A stretch of 64,000 bases of DNA from an uncultured Clostridia bacterium (GCA_947166625.1 CAMVEX010000011.1:1-64000); one strand, 5' to 3'. Numbered from the stretch's first letter, positions 32,085-42,006 are shown. The notes: generated by a model from the sequence alone, not told the origin. Translations and numbers: made by a program.

Positions 32085-33572
32085 TCAAACACTTTCAATG
32101 AATTTAATGAATTGAGCTTTGCCGGTTTCGTCCCTTGAGAATACGCCGCATTGCTCAAGGATCGCCGAGAAAACTATACCGATCTCTTTTTTGAGGATTC
32201 CGGTAATATTCTCGGGGGTGATGTCATATTTTGATTTTATCATCTCAGCCCACTGTGCATGCTTTGAAAGGGCTTCATCGGCCGCTATATCTCTGCCCTC
32301 AAGCATAGCCGCTCCGAGAGCGGACATCTCGCCTTTGAGGCGTGACGGAAGCACGGCGAGACCCATTACCTCGATAAGCCCGATATTCTCTTTTTTGATA
32401 TGATGATATTCGGGATGAGGATGATAGTATCCGTCGGGATATTCTTCGGTCCGTATATTGTTGCGGAGCACGAGATCGAGCTCAAATTTGCCGTGTGCGA
32501 ATCTCGCTATGGGGGTTATCGTATTATGAGGCTCCCCGTCTGTTTCGGCAAAGATAAAAGCGTCCTCATCCGTATATGAGCGCCATTTATTGAGAATTTT
32601 TTCTGCAAGCAGGGTGATCCTCCCTGTGTCTTCGCCCCTGAGGCGTATGACAGACATGGGCCATTTCACTATACCCGCCTCGATATCGTCAAAGCCTTCA
32701 AAAGCGACAGCGGTTTCAACGGGCGCCTTCGCCATGGCAAAAGTATAATTGCCGCCCTGAAAATGCTCGTGAGAGAGGATCGAGCCGCCGACTATCGGCA
32801 AATCGGCATTTGAGCCGACGAAATAATGGGGAAGGAATTTGACAAAATCAAAAAGCTTGTTGAACGCACTGCGGTCGATCTTCATGGGCACATGCCTGCC
32901 GTTGAGGACGATACAATGCTCATTATAATAAACATAAGGCGAATACTGCATAAACCAATCCTCGCCGTTTACCTTGACCGGGATGATCCTGTGATTTTCA
33001 CGAGCGGGGTGATTGACCCTGCCGTAATATCCCTCATTTTCTATACAGAGCTGGCATTTCGGATAGCCGGATTGAGCCGCTCTGCCCGCGGCGGCGATCG
33101 CCTTGGGATCCTTTTCGGGCTTAGAGAGATTTATCGTGATATCAATATCGCCGTATTCCGTGGCCGTGACCCATTTCATATCATTTTTGATACGATATTC
33201 TCTGATATAATCCGTCTTTTTGCTGAAATTATAATAGAATTCGGTCGCTTTGGCGGGGGACTGCGCATAATTCTCACGGAATTTTCCGATGACCCACGAC
33301 GGTCTCGGGGTCAGAGCCCCCATTATCTTGGTGTCGAGCAGATCGCGGAATACCACGGAATCTTCGCACACGCCCCTTTCGCAGGCGTCATCGAGAAGGG
33401 TGCGAAGTATCTCTTCAAGCGAGATCTCTCCGACGGGCTCCTCATATTCAAATCCGTCGAGCGACAGCGCTCCGATAACGGAATTCGCCGCGTAGATTTT
33501 ATCCTCGGGCGAAATGAGCCCTTCTTTGAGCGCGTAATTTATAAGTGCTGTTAAAGCCTGATTAACTGTCAT
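32085..33572 (-). CDS. galT: UDP-glucose-hexose-1-phosphate uridylyltransferase, class II
   Basis: 495 aa, the length of Gram-positive class II GalT (E. coli class I is about 350). Motifs: TPRPSWVIGKF, YPKCQLCIENEGYYGR, the active-site region GGSILSHEHFQGG, and NTITPIARF. Catalyses UDP-glucose + Gal-1-P to UDP-Gal + Glc-1-P in the Leloir pathway. galK and galE are not adjacent. Starts 3 nt after the LCAT-like lipase stop. Confidence 0.96.
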   Translation of the reverse strand: MTVNQALTALINYALKEGLISPEDKIYAANSVIGALSLDGFEYEEPVGEISLEEILRTLLDDACERGVCEDSVVFRDLLDTKIMGALTPRPSWVIGKFRENYAQSPAKATEFYYNFSKKTDYIREYRIKNDMKWVTATEYGDIDITINLSKPEKDPKAIAAAGRAAQSGYPKCQLCIENEGYYGRVNHPARENHRIIPVKVNGEDWFMQYSPYVYYNEHCIVLNGRHVPMKIDRSAFNKLFDFVKFLPHYFVGSNADLPIVGGSILSHEHFQGGNYTFAMAKAPVETAVAFEGFDDIEAGIVKWPMSVIRLRGEDTGRITLLAEKILNKWRSYTDEDAFIFAETDGEPHNTITPIARFAHGKFELDLVLRNNIRTEEYPDGYYHPHPEYHHIKKENIGLIEVMGLAVLPSRLKGEMSALGAAMLEGRDIAADEALSKHAQWAEMIKSKYDITPENITGILKKEIGIVFSAILEQCGVFSRDETGKAQFIKFIESV

Positions 33573-33575
33573 ATT

Positions 33576-35504
33576 TTACCCCTGAATACCGAAAAGATTT
33601 ATAAATGAATTTACGATCGCATACACGGCCGTATATACCATACTTACAAAATTATACATACCCGCCTGCCTGAGAAGCGGCCCGAAAAAGCCGAAAGGCG
33701 ATGAATCAAGCGGCGTCTTTGCATCCGATGAAACGAGCTTGCCGTCTGTTTCGGGGATCTCTCCGTTAAGCAGAGTGAATGGAATCACTCTTTCTCCCGC
33801 CGGTGTGAGCGAGCCGACCGCCGTATAGCTTATAATGAGATTTATCCGCGAATTGCTCTTTTCGGGCACCTTGCCGCTGAACGGTATCTCAACGCTTTCG
33901 CCCGCTTTGATGAGCGTAAACGGCTTGATATTGAATCTGATATCCGCCCCGTCGCAAACGATCCCTTTGAGCAGCAGATCCTTGCCCGTTATCGAGAGAT
34001 TTTTGACGATCAGCTTTGAATCACTGCCCGAAAGATAGCCGTCGGGGCTCACATCAAATGAAGCGCCGACTGCATTTGACGGATTTGTGGATGTGAAAAA
34101 CTGCGGATATGCCGGATCGGAATATACATCCTTTATCTCATCCGTGAGAGTGAGCGTGATCATCAGATCCCTCGTGAATTCGTCCCAATAGGTCATTCCG
34201 TGGAAAAGCCCCGAAACAAACCAGGTATGGTCGGGAAGGTAGGCGGTCGAGGCATCCACCGTCATTGACGGCGAGAGCTTGTAACGGCCGCCGCACTCGT
34301 TTTTCTGAACATATCCGTCGGGATATCTTGTGCCTATATCGGTGCAATCGGCTCCGGTAGAAAACTCGGTGGCGATGATGGCGTCGCCCTGAATATTGCT
34401 GCCGGTGGTCATATTTATATCCGTGCCGGCGATTATGGAAACATTCATACCGTAATCGTCGATACATTTCTGAAGCTCCGTGAAGAATGAAGGCATAACG
34501 GTATAATGCATATAGTCGCTCTTTCTGATAATCTCGGCGTTTGCCTGCTTATCAAGCCATTTATCCTTCATTTCTTCATAGATCGAGGTCGGGCAGAAAT
34601 CCCAAAGGCTGCCCCAATGACCTGCGATATCAAAAAGATAGGGAATGAGTTTGTTTATGACCTCATCGAGAAATCCGAGCTGCTGCGCCTCAACAAGCCA
34701 GTGATAATCGTTTTCCCACTGCATACCGTGCTCGATAAAACGGATGAGATTGAGCTCATCGAATTTTACATCCTCGCGCAGTATATCATACACGATGCCC
34801 GCTCCTCTGATCGCGGGGACGGTAAGGCAGGCGTTTTTTACATCCTGCTTGCTGCCGAAGAGGGCGAGATATGTCGCGGTTATCTGACCGCCGTGGCTTA
34901 CGGCGAAGATATTGACCTTATCGCTCCGGCTGTATTCCTTGACCTGCTGAATATATTCATCAAGTCGCGTCGCGCAGTCAACGGCGCCCATACGCCAATC
35001 GCAGGTAAAATTATAGAACTGATCGCGCCCGACATACTTTCTCATTTCACGGGCGATATCCTGCTCAAACTGATACCTCTCATCGCCGTATTTATCAAGC
35101 AACACCTGTGAATTTGTTTCCTCGGCGCTCTCTACAATCATATCCACATTGTATTTACTGCTGCCGTCGTCATTGCACGCAAGCTTTCCGAGGATCCCGG
35201 GCAGCTCCTCGCCGACCGTCTTTGCCAGATAATCGGGCATACCGAATACTGCCGCTCCGAGCCCAGCGCCTATCTTTGCTATTCTTTGAAGCACGAGCTT
35301 CAATATGGCGTCAAAATCAGGGTGCCAGATCTGCTCCTCGGTGCCGTCATCGCCGATATATTTAAGGTCTGCGGCACCGTAACCCGTGACAAAGACTATC
35401 GGAAGATCGGTAACATCCGATTCATCTGAAATCGCATAGGCTCCCGCCGCGAGGCAGGAAAACGCCAAAGTAAATACAAGTAAAACCGAAACCAGTCTCT
35501 TCAA
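33576..35504 (-). CDS. Exported LCAT-like lipase/esterase 2
   Basis: 642 aa, TTG start after GGGG. Signal RLVSVLLVFTLAFSCLAAGAYA. LCAT signature TCDWRMGAVDCATRLDEYIQQ, nucleophile elbow AVSHGGQITATYL (A-x-S-x-G, as in Bacillus lipases), Asp/His candidates in YLPDHTWFVSGLFHGMTYWDE. It is about 120 aa longer than the paralogue at 26 kb because of a C-terminal beta-sandwich-like domain (about 470-600: SPDGYLSGSDSKLIVKNLSITG). Ends with a hydrophobic aromatic tail (YTAVYAIVNSFINLFGIQG). Likely acts on lipid or glycolipid esters at the cell surface. Confidence 0.8.
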   Translation of the reverse strand: MKRLVSVLLVFTLAFSCLAAGAYAISDESDVTDLPIVFVTGYGAADLKYIGDDGTEEQIWHPDFDAILKLVLQRIAKIGAGLGAAVFGMPDYLAKTVGEELPGILGKLACNDDGSSKYNVDMIVESAEETNSQVLLDKYGDERYQFEQDIAREMRKYVGRDQFYNFTCDWRMGAVDCATRLDEYIQQVKEYSRSDKVNIFAVSHGGQITATYLALFGSKQDVKNACLTVPAIRGAGIVYDILREDVKFDELNLIRFIEHGMQWENDYHWLVEAQQLGFLDEVINKLIPYLFDIAGHWGSLWDFCPTSIYEEMKDKWLDKQANAEIIRKSDYMHYTVMPSFFTELQKCIDDYGMNVSIIAGTDINMTTGSNIQGDAIIATEFSTGADCTDIGTRYPDGYVQKNECGGRYKLSPSMTVDASTAYLPDHTWFVSGLFHGMTYWDEFTRDLMITLTLTDEIKDVYSDPAYPQFFTSTNPSNAVGASFDVSPDGYLSGSDSKLIVKNLSITGKDLLLKGIVCDGADIRFNIKPFTLIKAGESVEIPFSGKVPEKSNSRINLIISYTAVGSLTPAGERVIPFTLLNGEIPETDGKLVSSDAKTPLDSSPFGFFGPLLRQAGMYNFVSMVYTAVYAIVNSFINLFGIQG

Positions 35505-35526
35505 ATCATCATCCCCAAAACTGAGT

Positions 35527-36519
35527 TTATTCGGCTGAATTGTTTTTCAGCCATTCTACTGTGTCTCGCAGAGATTCCTCCGCGCTTCTCGGTTTGTAGC
35601 CGAGTTCATCCGCCGCCTTTTGATAAGAAAAATCGCAGTTTTCGCAAATTTTATTTATCGAAAACGGAGTGATTACCGGCGGCCAGTGCATAGCCTTGAA
35701 AAACAGAGAAATTTCGGGGCAGAGATGCAAAAGTAAATTTTTGCTCATTTTCATCTTGGGAGGATTCTTGCCGTTGATCCCGGCGAGGATCGAAATGAAT
35801 TCATCGACCGTCAGTTTTTCTCCGCTGAGGAAATAGGATTGGCCTCCCCTGCCCTTTTCGGCGGCGGCGATCATTCCGCTCGCCACATCGCGGACATCCA
35901 CAAAATTATAAGCTCCGAAATCAAGGCTCACAACAAATATGCCCTTTTCGTAGAGATTTATCATCGTGCAGACGCTGTTGTTGTGATAGATATCATCGGG
36001 GCCGGTCACACAGCTCGGCTGAACGACAACGGTCTTGAGCTCGGGGCAGTTTGAATCTAAAACAAACTGACTCGCAGCCGCCTTTGATTTGCCGTAGGCA
36101 TCGGCCACCGAATCCGGATCGAACCGGTCGAATTCCCTTATGGGATGCATATCATCGGTGACTTTAATGCAATCGACGGATGATACAAACACAAGATTTT
36201 TAACGCCGCACTTTTTACAGGCCTCTACAACATTGACCGTGCCTTCGTAGTTGACCTTCCATACAAGATCATCTTTGGTGCCGGTGATATCTATCATACC
36301 GGCAACATGATAAACCGTATCCACCCCTTCAAAGGCTTTAAGAAGATACTCCTTATCTCCTATATCTCCTAGGCACTGCTCACACCCGAATTTATCCAGC
36401 TCGGGATGCGGCTTGCGCATGGAAAGCCTGACCTCCTCCCCTCTTTTTGTAAGCTCGCTGACCAGAGAATAACCGATATAACCGTTCGCTCCGGTCACAG
36501 CGGATAATGTCTTGCTCAT
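35527..36519 (-). CDS. NAD(P)-dependent epimerase/reductase (extended SDR)
   Basis: 330 aa from MSKTLSAVTG (36519), SD GAGGTATATT. Rossmann motif TGANGYIG, then DIGDKEYLLKAFEGVDTVYHVAGMIDITG, SSVDCI and catalytic Y-x3-K in DAYGKSKAAASQFVLD. Closest to the dihydroflavonol-4-reductase/3-beta-HSD-like SDRs, which reduce or epimerise sugars or ketones. Substrate unknown. Sits between the acetyl-esterase-like gene (35 bp) and lipase 2 (22 bp). Confidence 0.88.
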   Translation of the reverse strand: MSKTLSAVTGANGYIGYSLVSELTKRGEEVRLSMRKPHPELDKFGCEQCLGDIGDKEYLLKAFEGVDTVYHVAGMIDITGTKDDLVWKVNYEGTVNVVEACKKCGVKNLVFVSSVDCIKVTDDMHPIREFDRFDPDSVADAYGKSKAAASQFVLDSNCPELKTVVVQPSCVTGPDDIYHNNSVCTMINLYEKGIFVVSLDFGAYNFVDVRDVASGMIAAAEKGRGGQSYFLSGEKLTVDEFISILAGINGKNPPKMKMSKNLLLHLCPEISLFFKAMHWPPVITPFSINKICENCDFSYQKAADELGYKPRSAEESLRDTVEWLKNNSAE

Positions 36520-36554
36520 AATATACCTCACAAACCGGGCTTCAGGGAAGCCTC

Positions 36555-37286
36555 TTACTTGAATATTTTTTTAAGCCATCTTACACATAAATCAAACCAG
36601 ATATTGCAGTCTTTATTATATTCGACCTCTTCATCCTTTCCGTAAACCGTATCATCCGCTCTCGAAAATCCGTGCCAGCCCTGTGAAAAGATATGCATTT
36701 CAAACGGGATCTTATACTTATCGAGAGCCTTTGCGTATTCGAGAGAATTGATTATCGGCACGCAGTCATCCTCGCTTGAGGCGAAAATAAAGGCGGGCGG
36801 AGTTTTTTCATCCACTTCGGTGTCAACTCCGGGAATCGGCTCCGCGAGGATCTTGCCTATTTTTTCGAGAATACACGGATAGCCGAGTATCTGGGCATTG
36901 GGCCGCTCATCGCTCATGGTCGAAAGAGCGGCGGTGAGATGCCCTCCCGCGGAGAAGCCTATTGCCGCTATCTTTTGCGGATCGATACGCCATTCCTCAG
37001 CGTGCTCGCGGATGATCTTCAGCGCTTCGCGGGCGTCATCAAGCGGCCTTGGAAATGCGCTGTTTTCTTTGAGCGAATATCTGAGTATGAACGCCGCAAA
37101 TCCGCTTCCCAGAAAGCCGAACGCAACCGGCTCGGCCTCTCTGTCGGAACACATATAATATCCGCCTCCGGGGATTACAAGCACCGCGCTTCTCTTATCG
37201 AGATAGGGCATTTCGGGCGAATAATCCGGTAAATACGCGGTAAGCGTGACATTTTCATTTGTCAGATTCAAAACAAAATTCTGCAT
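36555..37286 (-). CDS. Acetyl-esterase-like alpha/beta-hydrolase
   Basis: 243 aa with SD GAGGTG. VLVIPGGGYYMCSDREAEPVAFGF gives the oxyanion GGGY motif; the elbow is AIGFSAGGHLTAAL; Asp and His are in SSEDDCVPIINSLEYAKAL and GWHGFSRAD. This is the pattern of the BD-FAE/acetyl-xylan-esterase family that removes acetyl groups from sugars. No signal peptide, so it acts inside the cell, which fits the GH38 mannosidase encoded 8 bp upstream. Confidence 0.88.
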   Translation of the reverse strand: MQNFVLNLTNENVTLTAYLPDYSPEMPYLDKRSAVLVIPGGGYYMCSDREAEPVAFGFLGSGFAAFILRYSLKENSAFPRPLDDAREALKIIREHAEEWRIDPQKIAAIGFSAGGHLTAALSTMSDERPNAQILGYPCILEKIGKILAEPIPGVDTEVDEKTPPAFIFASSEDDCVPIINSLEYAKALDKYKIPFEMHIFSQGWHGFSRADDTVYGKDEEVEYNKDCNIWFDLCVRWLKKIFK

Positions 37287-37294
37287 TTTACACC

Positions 37295-40200
37295 TCAGTA
37301 AGAGATTTTAAGGGTCTTGATCTCAAACGGCTTGAATGTGAATACGGATGAATCCGCCTCGCACTTGACCTCTTCAAGCATATTTGTTATCTCGACCTTC
37401 TTTGCGCCGTCAAAAATGCTGACGGGGCATGAGGTGTAAGTACCCTCGGCTTCATAAAGCCTTGCAATAAATGCTTTTTCACTGTCCTCGCAGGGTTTTA
37501 TCGACTCGACTATGATATTGTCGCAGGCGGGTACGATGAGAGGAGTGAGTTTATAATCGGCAGAGCCCGTAACGCAGGGAACATTCAGCTCATAAGCGGG
37601 CTGAATGACGCTGCCGGCGCTGAAGCCGCCGCTGTGGGGCATAAAGGAATAAACCGTCTTATGAAGGCCGTGGTCGCCCGTAAAATCGGGTCTTGTGCCG
37701 CCCTTATGGAGCGACAGGCGGAGGTTTCCTCCCTCGGCGCTGATGGCATATTTGCCGTCATTCAGGATCGAAACGCCGAATCTCGTTTCGGAAAGGTCGG
37801 TGTATTTGTGGTTTACCACCTCAAACTTCGCCTTCTCGACGGAGTTGTTTCTCGTGGTGGGTCTGAGAACATTGCCGTATTGGATCTCAAAACGGGCAAA
37901 ATCGCTCTGAACGGTCGTGTCAAACGCCGTCTTGAGGAATCTGTGATCGTCATTCCAATTCATCAGGGTATCAAATCTGATCTCGGATCTGTCGGCAAAA
38001 ATTATCATATCCTGACGGATCGAGGATTTGGGAGAGATGCTGTATTCGCTTCTGATGATAACTGCCGCCTCGCCCTGAGAAATTATCTTTCTCTCGAGGA
38101 GCTTTGAGGTATCTCTGAATTTCAGCTCAAGATCGGCGTCTATATCCCAGTTATCCCATGAATTGGGCAGATCCTCAGCCATGATGAAGGTGTTGAGCGC
38201 GTAGCCGTCCTTTGATCTGAGCTCCCTGCCCGTCGCCTTGTCGATATAGGAGGAGATATATCCTTTAGCGTCAAATACGATATCCGCGTAGGCGGTGGAA
38301 ACGGAATTATCGCTGACTTTTATCTCGCCGTCATCCGGGCATTCACCCTGAATGAGGTTGATGACTATGCTAGAGAATGCGGGCACAGTAATGCCTGAGA
38401 GAATGAGGATATCCCTGCCGTCAAGGTCGGTATATCTCTGCTGTTTGCAATCGCAATCCGCCTTGAGCCCTTTTTCGCACTCGATGAAAATAGGATCGTT
38501 TCTGTCGAATGAAAGAGTATTGGTGACCGAAACGCTCTTTGTTCCCTTGCCGACCGCCTTACCGATAAGCTCTTTGGCGCAGGAAATGACCTTGCCCGTC
38601 TGTTCGAGAGAGAGACGGTGGGCGGAGGGGATGCAGGTGCCGGGAAGGAGATCGTGGAACTGATTGAGCAGCAGATCCTCCCAGAGAGGATGCGTCAGCT
38701 CATCGGATGCGGCAACGCCACCGACGACCGCTCCCGCCACGGTAAACAGCTCAAGATCGCGCAGGGCAAGCTCCGCTTTCCTGTTATTGCGCTTGATATT
38801 ATGCTGATTGGTCAGGGTGCCTCTGTGAAGCTCAAGATAAAGCTCGCCCTTGTAGGTCGAGGGATTTTTGACATCTTTTTCGAGCTTCTTCATAAAATTG
38901 CCGACTCTCATATGCTCCGATTTCGGGAGCCCGTTGAGGTCTTTGATCCTGCGTGACATTTCGACCATTTCAAACATCGGTCCGCCGCCGCCGTCGCCGT
39001 AGCCGTAGGCAATCAGGCGCTCTTTGGTAACGCTTCTTTCTTTGAGCGATTGACCGTGAGTATTGGGCCCGTCAACAACATGGTTTATATCCTCGGGGCA
39101 GGGCCACATATGAGTTTTGTTAAAGTGGGTAAATACCTTGGTGCCGTCTATACCCTCCCACCAAAAGGTGTCATACGGGAAAATGTTGGTATCGTTCCAA
39201 TCTATCTTTGTGGTGCAGAAATAATCGACGTCACAGCCCTTCATTATCTGAGGGATAGCCGCACTGTAGCCGAAGGTATCGGGCAGCCAGAAGGTGTTTG
39301 AAGTGAAATTGAAATGCTTTCTCGTAAATCTCTGACCCCAGAGGAACTGCCTTATCATGGATTCGCCCGAGGTGATGTTGCAGTCACACTCAACCCATAC
39401 GCCGCCGTTGGGCTCATATCTGCCCTCGGCAACCTTTTCTTTGATACGGTTGAAAAGGGACGGATAATGCTTTAGAAGCATATTGCCGTGGCAGGCGGAT
39501 GACTGGACAAACATATATTCGGGATACTGCTCCATAAGCGAGAGCTGATTTGAATAAGTCCTCGCGCACTTTTTGATGGTTTCCGTCGATTTCCAGAGCC
39601 ACGCGGTATCCATGTGGGAATGGCCGATCAATGCAGCAAACGGAGCTTCTGGGCCGTTTTTGACGGCGAGCACCTCTTTGAGGAAGGGATGAGCCTGCCT
39701 GAGAGCCTCTCTGAAGGTCTCATCATCCGTATCTTCGTATGAATAATAAACTCTCTTATGCACCTCAAGCAGAGCGTTGATGATGTCGCCCTTTCTGAAG
39801 GATTCTTTCGGCAGAGCCTCATAAAGCTCGTTTGCCGTCATAAGATCGAAGTAAAAATCATTTATGAGCTCGTCTTTTGTGCAGATATCAATTCCTTCGT
39901 AAGTATATCTGTAATCGAGGACGGGTCTGTTTTCAAGAGGAGCGCAGCCCTTATATGAATGACCCGAATAGACCTCAATGGCTATTGAAATTTTTTCGCC
40001 CGCTTTCGCATTCTTTCTGAGCAGGTCGCAGTAATGATTGCCGTGACCCGTAAACACGATCTTGGTATTGAAAGTGCCGAAAGGCTCACCGTTTACCCAG
40101 AGCAGAGATTCATACCCCTTGGTATGAGGCATTATGAACAGATCTTTGCCGTCAAGCTCTGCGGGGACGGTATATTCCGCCTTAAACCAGCAAAATGTTT

Positions 40201-40396
40201 CCTCTCCTCCCCATTCGGAGCCGACGGGAGCGGGGATAAACAGCGAATCATCTGGAATTTCATAAAGCCGCTCGGCGGTTTCATATTTGATTATGTCGCC
40301 GATCTTATCCTCCCTGCGAAACAGAAGCGGATCAAGGAGCTTTTCAAAGCGGGTCAGTTTGCCGAACATTCTTTCAATTTGTTTTTCGGTGAGCAT
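37295..40396 (-). CDS. Alpha-mannosidase, GH38
   Basis: 1033 aa, no signal peptide. N-terminal beta domain (about 40-160), then the catalytic domain with zinc ligands H259, H261 and D263 in GHSHMDTAWLW and the nucleophile Asp373 in WLPDTFGYS, also EGRYEPNGGVWVECDCN. A large C-terminal beta region follows. Length and order match the cytosolic Ams1/MngB-type class II mannosidases. Retaining hydrolysis of alpha-mannosides, probably of imported mannose-containing glycans. Starts directly after the queG-like stop, with its SD (AAGGAAG) inside that gene. Confidence 0.95.
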   Translation of the reverse strand: MLTEKQIERMFGKLTRFEKLLDPLLFRREDKIGDIIKYETAERLYEIPDDSLFIPAPVGSEWGGEETFCWFKAEYTVPAELDGKDLFIMPHTKGYESLLWVNGEPFGTFNTKIVFTGHGNHYCDLLRKNAKAGEKISIAIEVYSGHSYKGCAPLENRPVLDYRYTYEGIDICTKDELINDFYFDLMTANELYEALPKESFRKGDIINALLEVHKRVYYSYEDTDDETFREALRQAHPFLKEVLAVKNGPEAPFAALIGHSHMDTAWLWKSTETIKKCARTYSNQLSLMEQYPEYMFVQSSACHGNMLLKHYPSLFNRIKEKVAEGRYEPNGGVWVECDCNITSGESMIRQFLWGQRFTRKHFNFTSNTFWLPDTFGYSAAIPQIMKGCDVDYFCTTKIDWNDTNIFPYDTFWWEGIDGTKVFTHFNKTHMWPCPEDINHVVDGPNTHGQSLKERSVTKERLIAYGYGDGGGGPMFEMVEMSRRIKDLNGLPKSEHMRVGNFMKKLEKDVKNPSTYKGELYLELHRGTLTNQHNIKRNNRKAELALRDLELFTVAGAVVGGVAASDELTHPLWEDLLLNQFHDLLPGTCIPSAHRLSLEQTGKVISCAKELIGKAVGKGTKSVSVTNTLSFDRNDPIFIECEKGLKADCDCKQQRYTDLDGRDILILSGITVPAFSSIVINLIQGECPDDGEIKVSDNSVSTAYADIVFDAKGYISSYIDKATGRELRSKDGYALNTFIMAEDLPNSWDNWDIDADLELKFRDTSKLLERKIISQGEAAVIIRSEYSISPKSSIRQDMIIFADRSEIRFDTLMNWNDDHRFLKTAFDTTVQSDFARFEIQYGNVLRPTTRNNSVEKAKFEVVNHKYTDLSETRFGVSILNDGKYAISAEGGNLRLSLHKGGTRPDFTGDHGLHKTVYSFMPHSGGFSAGSVIQPAYELNVPCVTGSADYKLTPLIVPACDNIIVESIKPCEDSEKAFIARLYEAEGTYTSCPVSIFDGAKKVEITNMLEEVKCEADSSVFTFKPFEIKTLKISY

Positions 40397-41071
40397 TCAC
40401 ATCTTCCTTTCCGGTAATTTATTCAAAGGGCATACGCGCATACAGATTCCGCAGACTGCGCCTCTGCCTATTTTTTGAAACGCGTGTTTCATATATTCGC
40501 TGCATTTTTCGGGGTCAAACATCTCTTTCCTGCCGACTCCCGGCAGATAAGGCTTGCCGGTGATCGCGCCTGCGGGGCAGGCCTTGACGCACTTATCGCA
40601 TTCTCCGCAGAGATTATATTCAAGCTCGCTGCCGGTCTCGAGGGGGCAATCCGTAAATACGGTCCCGAGCCTTACGAGAGAGCCGAAATCTTTATGGATA
40701 AAAAGCGAATTTTTGCCGACGGTACCGAGCCCTGCAAGGCAAGCTCCCTTTTTATGGGAGTATCTGCCCGAATAATTCCAGCCGTCTTTATTTATGCTCT
40801 GCGAAGCCGCGACCGTGATATATCCGTAGCCTCTGCTTTGCAAAAACAGCCCCGCCTGAAGCAAAAGGCGGTCGATAAAGGCGTTTACGGTCCTGTAATG
40901 ATTGAAATAGGTGTGGGTCGGCGCCTCGTCTATCTCCGCGATTATTTCGGAAGAAAGTCTCACGGCTATACTGACGCCGTATTCCATTGCTCCGTCCGGG
41001 CAGGTAAAGAAGCCTACATCGCTCGCGCCGTTTTGAAGCAGATATTCTCTGAGTTCTTCGGATATACTCAT
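40397..41071 (-). CDS. Epoxyqueuosine-reductase-like double [4Fe-4S] protein
   Basis: 224 aa. Contains the QueG-type DUF1730-like region (SINKDGWNYSGRYSHKKGACLAGLGTVGKNSLFIHKDFGSLVRLGTVFTD) and two [4Fe-4S] motifs: CGECDKCVKACP and CGICMRVCP, with a further Cys in DPEKCSEY. It is much shorter than QueG (about 350-380 aa) and lacks the C-terminal HEAT-like part and most of the N-terminal cobalamin region. It may be a QueG-related reductase of other function. Overlaps prmA by 4 nt. Confidence 0.75.
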   Translation of the reverse strand: MSISEELREYLLQNGASDVGFFTCPDGAMEYGVSIAVRLSSEIIAEIDEAPTHTYFNHYRTVNAFIDRLLLQAGLFLQSRGYGYITVAASQSINKDGWNYSGRYSHKKGACLAGLGTVGKNSLFIHKDFGSLVRLGTVFTDCPLETGSELEYNLCGECDKCVKACPAGAITGKPYLPGVGRKEMFDPEKCSEYMKHAFQKIGRGAVCGICMRVCPLNKLPERKM

Positions 41072-41994
41072 TTTAACTTCGCCTCAAAGCAGAGCCAGCC
41101 GCCGCTCTCGTGCCTTTCAATCACCTCAAGGCCGTTTGCCTCAAAGGCGTCGAGCACATCCTGCTCGCGCGGAATGATAATTCCGGATGTGATAAAAACG
41201 GCACCGTCATTCATATATTTCCCGATATCCTTGCAGAGCATTATGACTATATCCGCAACGATATTTGCGGTGATGATATCGAATCTGCCGCTCACATTAT
41301 CGGTCATCGAGCCCTGCATAACGGTATATTCCGGCTCGGTGAAGCCGTTCATCCTTCCGTTTTCCCTCGCGGTTTTTACCGCAAGAGCGTCGATATCCAC
41401 CCCTACCGCTCTGTCTGCCCCGAGAAGAAGGGCGCTGACGGAGAGGATCCCGCTGCCGCAGCCTATATCGAGCACCGTTTTGCCGGGAAGCGCATATTTT
41501 TCAAGAGATTCAAGGCATTGACGGGTGGTGTCGTGGGTGCCGGAGCCGAAGGCAAGACCCGGCTCAAGATGAAGCACCGCTCTGCTCCCTGCGTCATATT
41601 CATCCTCCCACACGGGGCGGATAAGCAGCCTTTCGCCCACCGGCATGGGCTTGAAATACTTTTTCCAGTTGTTTTCCCAATCTGCGTTTTTACAGATGGA
41701 TTCGTCGATTTCATAATCTATACCGACATTTTCAAATCTCGCCTTGAGAAACGAAACGGCCTCCTGCGGATTTTCCTCCGGGGATATGTATATATGAACG
41801 ATCCCCTTTGATCTGTCTTTAGCGAGAAGATCCTCATCGATCAGATCTATATTTGCGATCTCTCTCGCTTCCTGCTCAAGATTCCTGTAATCCTCGATAT
41901 AGATGCCGTAAGGCACGGTCATTGAAGCGATATCACCCGCCGTATCAATGAATTCGCCGGGTACGGTTATTTTTATTTCGGTCCAGTCAGCCAT
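41068..41994 (-). CDS. prmA: Ribosomal protein L11 methyltransferase
   Basis: 308 aa, SD GAAGGT. N-terminal substrate-recognition domain (about 1-100), then EDEYDAGSRAVLHLEPGLAFGSGTHDTTRQCLESLE, the PrmA signature G-x-A-F-G-T/S-G-x-H-x-T, followed by SAM motif I VLDIGCGSGILSV and ITANIVADIVIML, equivalent to the catalytic N-P-P-Y-type block. Trimethylates L11 (RplK). Part of a conserved-looking yhaM-prmA-queG stretch. Confidence 0.95.
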   Translation of the reverse strand: MADWTEIKITVPGEFIDTAGDIASMTVPYGIYIEDYRNLEQEAREIANIDLIDEDLLAKDRSKGIVHIYISPEENPQEAVSFLKARFENVGIDYEIDESICKNADWENNWKKYFKPMPVGERLLIRPVWEDEYDAGSRAVLHLEPGLAFGSGTHDTTRQCLESLEKYALPGKTVLDIGCGSGILSVSALLLGADRAVGVDIDALAVKTARENGRMNGFTEPEYTVMQGSMTDNVSGRFDIITANIVADIVIMLCKDIGKYMNDGAVFITSGIIIPREQDVLDAFEANGLEVIERHESGGWLCFEAKLK

Positions 41995-42006
41995 AATATA
42001 CCTTCG

